In this document: positions 60,052 to 64,000 of the stretch, in pieces | Layout of the letters: the number at the start of each line of letters is the position of its first letter | Position numbering within the stretch: the first letter of the stretch is position 1 | Assembly: GCA_009780315.1 (NCBI GenBank) | Contig: WRAH01000001.1 | Coordinates: 1-64,000 of the forward strand | Origin: Defluviitaleaceae bacterium | GTDB lineage: Bacteria; Bacillota; Clostridia; Lachnospirales; WQUN01 | DNA: 64,000 nucleotides | Reading direction: 5' to 3' | Program-made: the position numbers and the translations under genes | The notes under the pieces: generated by a model | What the model saw: the letters and a program-made list of their open reading frames with translations, nothing else | The model's database searches: none | Told to the model about the DNA's origin: nothing

Positions 60052-61543
60052 CGGCCCTGTACTCACGATAAAAGACGGAAAATTTTCCGTGGCGGAAATG
60101 GTTAATGTCAAAGCCATGCGTGGTGAAGTTATCGCCTTAAATGCTCAAAACGCAACGGTTCAAGTGTATGAAAACACAGCAGGGCTGAAACCAGGAATGG
60201 AAGTGTACGGCACAGGAAAACCAATGTCTGTCACCATGCGCCCAGGCATTTTAGGACAAATCTTTGATGGAATCATGCGTCCATTGCAAAAAATAGACAA
60301 GACAACATACCCTGTGAAAATTCTAGTAGCCCAAGGACAACCCTTACACCATGGTGAAATTTTTGCAACAGTGGAAGAAACACCACTCATTACATATAAA
60401 GCCACAGTACCCCCAAATATCTCAGGTGTGGTTACTCACCGTGTTGCAAACGGGGATTACAATGTCACCGACCCAATCATCACCTTAGATGATGAGACGC
60501 AATTATCCCTTTCACAAACATGGGCAATCCGCACGCCCCGTCCTGTAAAAAACCGCCTACCTGCAAATATCCCTTTGATTACAGGACAACGGATAATAGA
60601 CAGTCTTTTCCCAATAGCCAAGGGCGGTGCATGTGCCATTCCAGGGGGGTTTGGCACAGGAAAAACCATGACACAACATCAAATTGCGAAATGGTGTGAC
60701 GCAGACATTATTGTTTACATCGGTTGCGGAGAGCGCGGCAACGAAATGACAGAAGTGCTAGAAAGCTTTGCAAAGCTCATCGACCCCCGAAGCGGACAAC
60801 CGCTACTGTCCCGCACAGTGCTTATTGCCAATACATCAGATATGCCCGTAGCCGCACGAGAAGCCAGTATCTATACAGGTATCACCGTAGCCGAATTTTA
60901 CCGCGACATGGGCTATCACGTGGCACTCATGGCAGATTCCACCTCCCGTTGGGCAGAAGCCTTGCGCGAGCTTTCCAGCCGTTTAGAAGAAATCCCAGCG
61001 GAAGAAGGTTATCCAGCTTATCTTGCCACACGATTGGCGGCATTCTATGGGCGCGCAGGATATGTAGAAAACTTAAATGAAACCCTTGGTTCTATAACCA
61101 TTATAGGCGCAGTATCCCCTCAAGGCGCAGATTTTTCCGAACCTGTGACTTTGCACACAAAACGATTTACACGATGTTATTGGGCATTAGACCGCCGCCT
61201 AGCTTATGCACGTCATTTTCCTGCCATAGACTGGATGCAAAGCTACAGCGGCTATACCACCGACCTTGAAACATGGTTTGCCACCAATATTTCACCCCAA
61301 TTCCCAATGTATCGCAAGGAAATATTAAAAATCCTGCAAGAAGAAAACGCCTTGCAGGAAATTGTAAAACTTATCGGCTCAGAATCCCTTTCTGACATGC
61401 AACGTACAACATTAAATATTGCACGGGTCATCCGTCAAGATTTTGTACAGCAAAATGCTTACGACCCCGCAGATACTTACACAGCACTACCCCAGCAATT
61501 TGAAATGATGAAAGCCATCCATTATCTTATGACCCAGCCTTAA
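60029..61543 (+). CDS. ntpA: V-type ATPase catalytic subunit A, short
   Basis: 504 aa against about 580-600 normally. Catalytic parts are intact: P-loop GGFGTGKT near 206 (GPFGSGKT is usual), GCGERGNEMTEVLE near 232, ALMADSTSRWAEALREL near 300 and EEIPAEEGYPAYLATRLAAF. The non-homologous bulge region is shortened and the last roughly 55 residues, after DTYTALPQQFEMMKAI, are missing. No B, D or F subunit gene follows; the next gene is convergent and overlaps by 17 nt. AGGAG lies 9 nt before the ATG. Confidence 0.9.
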   Translation: MPIIHGINGPVLTIKDGKFSVAEMVNVKAMRGEVIALNAQNATVQVYENTAGLKPGMEVYGTGKPMSVTMRPGILGQIFDGIMRPLQKIDKTTYPVKILVAQGQPLHHGEIFATVEETPLITYKATVPPNISGVVTHRVANGDYNVTDPIITLDDETQLSLSQTWAIRTPRPVKNRLPANIPLITGQRIIDSLFPIAKGGACAIPGGFGTGKTMTQHQIAKWCDADIIVYIGCGERGNEMTEVLESFAKLIDPRSGQPLLSRTVLIANTSDMPVAAREASIYTGITVAEFYRDMGYHVALMADSTSRWAEALRELSSRLEEIPAEEGYPAYLATRLAAFYGRAGYVENLNETLGSITIIGAVSPQGADFSEPVTLHTKRFTRCYWALDRRLAYARHFPAIDWMQSYSGYTTDLETWFATNISPQFPMYRKEILKILQEENALQEIVKLIGSESLSDMQRTTLNIARVIRQDFVQQNAYDPADTYTALPQQFEMMKAIHYLMTQP

Positions 61544-61784
61544 ATCTTTCACGTATTTCTTTTTCAATGATTTTATCAGGAATAAGGGGTGATAACTTTT
61601 TTGTTATGACTATTTGAATATAGTCTGCAAAAACTTCATAACGCCCTTCTGTTCCCAATACAGTAATAACACCTTTTGATTCATCCCCTACCAGCTTACC
61701 ATTGTAAGCTGCAAGCTCTTCTTGAAACTTACCAAACGTATACTTTACATCCGCTGGCTTGGCTACTTTAAATGAAAATGACAT
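61527..61784 (-). CDS. Small cytoplasmic protein, unknown
   Basis: 85 aa: SFSFKVAKPADVKYTFGKFQ, then GVITVLGTEGRYEVFADYIQ and IVITKKLSPLIPDKIIEKEI. Alternating strands and a helix suggest a compact alpha/beta domain; its arrangement recalls the PHA-system-like small proteins, but I cannot identify it. Its end overlaps the 3' end of the A subunit gene by 17 nt on the other strand. Confidence 0.65.
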   Translation of the reverse strand: MSFSFKVAKPADVKYTFGKFQEELAAYNGKLVGDESKGVITVLGTEGRYEVFADYIQIVITKKLSPLIPDKIIEKEIRERFKAGS

Positions 61785-61967
61785 ACTACAACCCCCAATA
61801 TTCTCCAGAAATACTATACACTATTTATATAGTACATGTAAACCTCTAAAGAAAATTTCCTAATATGCCGAAATAATTATTGCATGGATGCGCCTAGGTA
61901 AATTGGAATGGCTCTAGCCTAACTAATTTTGTAAGGGGCATTTTTATTTTAGAGAGGGGCAGTTTCA

Positions 61968-63254
61968 ATGTCCATAAACGGAATTTCATCCCAAGGCATT
62001 AGAATGACACATACAATGCATACATTAGGGGGCGTGCGCGGGCCAGGGTCTTCGCTTATGGGAATGCCCCAAGCCGACAACCGCCAGCTTAACACTATGC
62101 TTTTAAACGCAGCCGCCTTTGTTCACCACGCACCAAGGCAAGCGGCGCAATTACAAACCACCCTTACCAATGTACAAGGTGTTATTGACAGACTGGGTGC
62201 AGTATCCAGCAATTCAGCAGCGGTTCAAGTGCGAGAATTTACCAGCAGTACCGTACCTAATGTATCCATTCAAGTTGAGCAAATTGCCACGCCTCAACGC
62301 AATCAAGGTACAGACATGCGGGCAGATGAGCGCACTATGCCCGCAGGCGTATATCGTTTTGAAGTGGCAATTGACGGGGAAACCCATACGATTTCCTTCA
62401 CTGCCACAGAAGGCATGACAAACCGCGCCTTTCAACAAGCAATGACAGACGCTATATTGGAAGCTGATATAGGCATTACAGCATCCATCACCACAATTGA
62501 TAACCGCAGCGTCATCCATCTTGCATCATCAACCACTGGTGCAAGTCAAGATGATACCCCGCGCTTTACCATCCGCGACACCCAAGGCAATGCAGTAGAA
62601 GCTATGGGGGTAGGCGAAATGACCCATGAGGGGCAAAACGCAATTTTTACCATAGATGATGGGGAACCACAAGAATCTGCTACAAACGATATTAACCTAG
62701 GTGACGGATTAGAAGTCACCCTGCGCAGAGCCACAGAAGAACCTGTAACATTCTCTCCTGGGCGCGACTCCGCAGGAATGCGCATTAGCGTTCGCAACAT
62801 GGTTAGTCAGTTTAATGCCTTACTTGAAACTGCAAGAGAGAATAGTGCAGATATTCGCACGCGTCAGCTTATTCGTGAATTAGAGAGTGTAATGCGTAGA
62901 AGCAGAAGGTCTTTGCAAGAAATTGGCGTGACAATGAACCCACGTACAGGACTACTTGAAATTAACGAAACCGCATTAACAGAAGCTTCTGAAAGTGACG
63001 CAATTGAGCGTTTTCTTGGCGAAAGTGAAAGTGGACGTAGAAGCCCATTTATTGCGGCAGTCACAAGAATCACAGACACTGTCCGAACAAATCCTACAAG
63101 GCACATTAGCCCACATGCTGCAAGATTCCCAACTTTCCACTTGGCATTAAATGCTGTAGCCAATGGTAACACTTTAGCCAATGAACCACACACACCCTTT
63201 GACGCATTTATGCTTAATGACATGGTTGGAAGTTTATTCAACACAACACAATAA
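61968..63254 (+). CDS. FliD-like flagellar cap/hook-associated protein
   Basis: 428 aa. The FliD_N-like part has SIQVEQIATPQRNQGTD and MPAGVYRFEVAIDGETHTIS; the central part shows GQNAIFTIDDGEPQESATND, GLEVTLRRATEEPVTFSPGR and SVRNMVSQFNALLETAREN. The C-terminal helix EIGVTMNPRTGLLEINETAL replaces the usual FliD_C end. No flagellar genes adjoin. GAGAGGGG is about 7 nt before the ATG. Upstream, 61800-61967 has no gene that I can see. Confidence 0.7.
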   Translation: MSINGISSQGIRMTHTMHTLGGVRGPGSSLMGMPQADNRQLNTMLLNAAAFVHHAPRQAAQLQTTLTNVQGVIDRLGAVSSNSAAVQVREFTSSTVPNVSIQVEQIATPQRNQGTDMRADERTMPAGVYRFEVAIDGETHTISFTATEGMTNRAFQQAMTDAILEADIGITASITTIDNRSVIHLASSTTGASQDDTPRFTIRDTQGNAVEAMGVGEMTHEGQNAIFTIDDGEPQESATNDINLGDGLEVTLRRATEEPVTFSPGRDSAGMRISVRNMVSQFNALLETARENSADIRTRQLIRELESVMRRSRRSLQEIGVTMNPRTGLLEINETALTEASESDAIERFLGESESGRRSPFIAAVTRITDTVRTNPTRHISPHAARFPTFHLALNAVANGNTLANEPHTPFDAFMLNDMVGSLFNTTQ

Positions 63255-63264
63255 TGGTTCAAAT

Positions 63265-63296
63265 AAAAAAGAATCGCCAAGTGGCGATTCTTTTTT
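63265..63296. terminator. Bidirectional terminator
   Basis: AAAAAAGAATCGCCA-AG-TGGCGATTCTTTTTT between the FliD-like gene and the convergent binding-protein gene. Confidence 0.95.
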
Positions 63297-63312
63297 ATTT
63301 ACTTCAATGTTT

Positions 63313-64000
63313 TTAGTATGGTGCAGGTGCGGTTAATCCAATAAGGTGCATATTATGCCATGTTGACGTACCCATGTTACCGGGTTGACCACTTCTGTTA
63401 TCGTTACGCACACGGCTATAGTTTGCTACTCTGTTATTTACAGCAACAAGGTCTAAGTTCCATGTGAATGGTATAGCAGGTACTTCATCATGGAAAGCTT
63501 GCTCCCAACGCGCATATGCGTCCGCTAAGAACTCAGGATTCCAAGCTTCTTCAGATGCTATGTCGTCAAGGATTTGTTGGAATGTTGGGCTGGCGTAGCG
63601 TGGCACATTATGCATTGAGCCAGGACCCCAAAGTGAATCTGGGTTTGGGTTAGAGCCTAAGTTCCATCCCATAGACATAATGTCAATAGGCCCAACACCA
63701 TCACCATGGATAACAATGTCTGTAAACACGTTCCAGTCCGCAAAGTCACCTTCAAACATTTCAACACGAAGACCAATGAGACCCCAGTTTTGAATGTTTA
63801 ACGGAACCATAACTTCATGGGTTGGGTTTTGATGTTGACCATAAATAAATGTCATTGGCTCGCCATTTAAGTTCAGTCTGAAACCATCAGCATCACGTTC
63901 TGTAAATCCAGCTTCATCAAGAATTGCATTGGCATGGTCTAAGTCAAATCTAAAACCATCCCGTGTAATATCCATGAAAGAAGCCGCGTTAAATGGATGC
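63313..64000 (-). CDS. Peptide ABC transporter binding protein (3' part)
   Basis: The last 229 residues or so of a family 5 solute-binding protein (OppA/DppA-like). It is open to the window edge, since HPFNAASF continues upstream of residue M at 63975. Typical features are DLDHANAILDEAGFTERDADGFR, VEMFEGDFADWN, GPIDIMSMGWNLG-type Asp-Gly pocket and AIPFTWNLDLVAVNNRV near the end. Aromatic residues suggest an oligopeptide ligand. No transporter permease is in the window. Confidence 0.85.
   Translation of the reverse strand, partial: HPFNAASFMDITRDGFRFDLDHANAILDEAGFTERDADGFRLNLNGEPMTFIYGQHQNPTHEVMVPLNIQNWGLIGLRVEMFEGDFADWNVFTDIVIHGDGVGPIDIMSMGWNLGSNPNPDSLWGPGSMHNVPRYASPTFQQILDDIASEEAWNPEFLADAYARWEQAFHDEVPAIPFTWNLDLVAVNNRVANYSRVRNDNRSGQPGNMGTSTWHNMHLIGLTAPAPY

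Noticed and set aside
61890-61925. Sigma-D promoter before the FliD-like gene (TAAA-N14-GCCTAACT)
   Set aside because: Spacer and second half differ from TAAA-N15-GCCGATAA; too weak to list.
61860-61967. c-di-GMP riboswitch upstream of the FliD-like gene
   Set aside because: The conserved class I core (CACGCACAGGGCAAACC) and receptor-tetraloop parts are not present.

Overview
The window looks like chromosome from an endospore-forming, low-to-mid GC Firmicute of the Clostridia, most likely Lachnospirales-like. The basis is an alpha/beta-type SASP with a sigma-G-like promoter, a spoVAA-AB-AC-AD-AE operon, a YtxC-like protein, DUF4364/DUF4330/DUF4349/DUF3781 proteins, bS21 and strong AGGAGG ribosome binding sites. 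The assignment rests on family recognition by reading, not on a search.

Layout. 1-3.1 kb: a GNAT acetyltransferase, then a MerR-controlled ABC exporter whose ATPase gene is frameshifted. 3.1-7.9 kb: lipoproteins, two tandem DUF4349 proteins and an intracellular GH13 amylase. 8-17.5 kb: a type I restriction-modification locus, hsdM-hsdS-hsdS-hsdS-hsdR, with three tandem specificity genes, three copies of one target-recognition domain and visible recombination scars. 17.5-21.8 kb: a PPTase, a membrane protein and the nickel-pincer cofactor operon larE-larB-larC. That operon is preceded by a 48-aa Cys/His-rich protein, a 37-codon ORF and a terminator-like hairpin. 21.9-24.6 kb: an in-frame DUF624-aldose epimerase fusion, queG and tRNA-Leu. 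24.8-27.6 kb: a membrane-anchored protein, phosphoglucomutase and vapBC. 28.2-34.8 kb: SASP, a soluble hybrid histidine kinase, a divergent superoxide dismutase, DUF3781 and the spoVA operon. 34.8-38.3 kb: an Lpl-type carbohydrate ABC importer without an ATPase, under a perfect 17-bp palindrome. 38.7-50.5 kb: an EamA transporter, then a compact leftward ten-gene envelope operon with two O-antigen-ligase-like and two DUF4330 genes, MurJ, a GT4 glycosyltransferase and DusB. 50.6-55.6 kb: DUF6110 with an unusual P1B ATPase, tRNA-Arg, a CNNM/CorC protein, an SDR reductase and rpsU. 55.8-61.5 kb: a V-type ATPase-like operon (G/H, C, I, K, E, A) whose soluble subunits are short and which has no B, D or F gene next to it. 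61.5-64 kb: a small unknown protein, a FliD-like protein and the end of a peptide-binding protein.

The most striking unexplained signal is a pair of about 315-nt non-coding elements (27639-27952 on minus, 38334-38648 on plus). They are roughly 93 % alike, inverted relative to each other, and both end in an intrinsic terminator. Most of the stem substitutions I examined keep base pairing through G-U wobbles in only one orientation. This points to a structured RNA that I cannot match to a family I know. Second-tier signals are the lar leader, the reduced V-ATPase cluster and the triple-hsdS locus.
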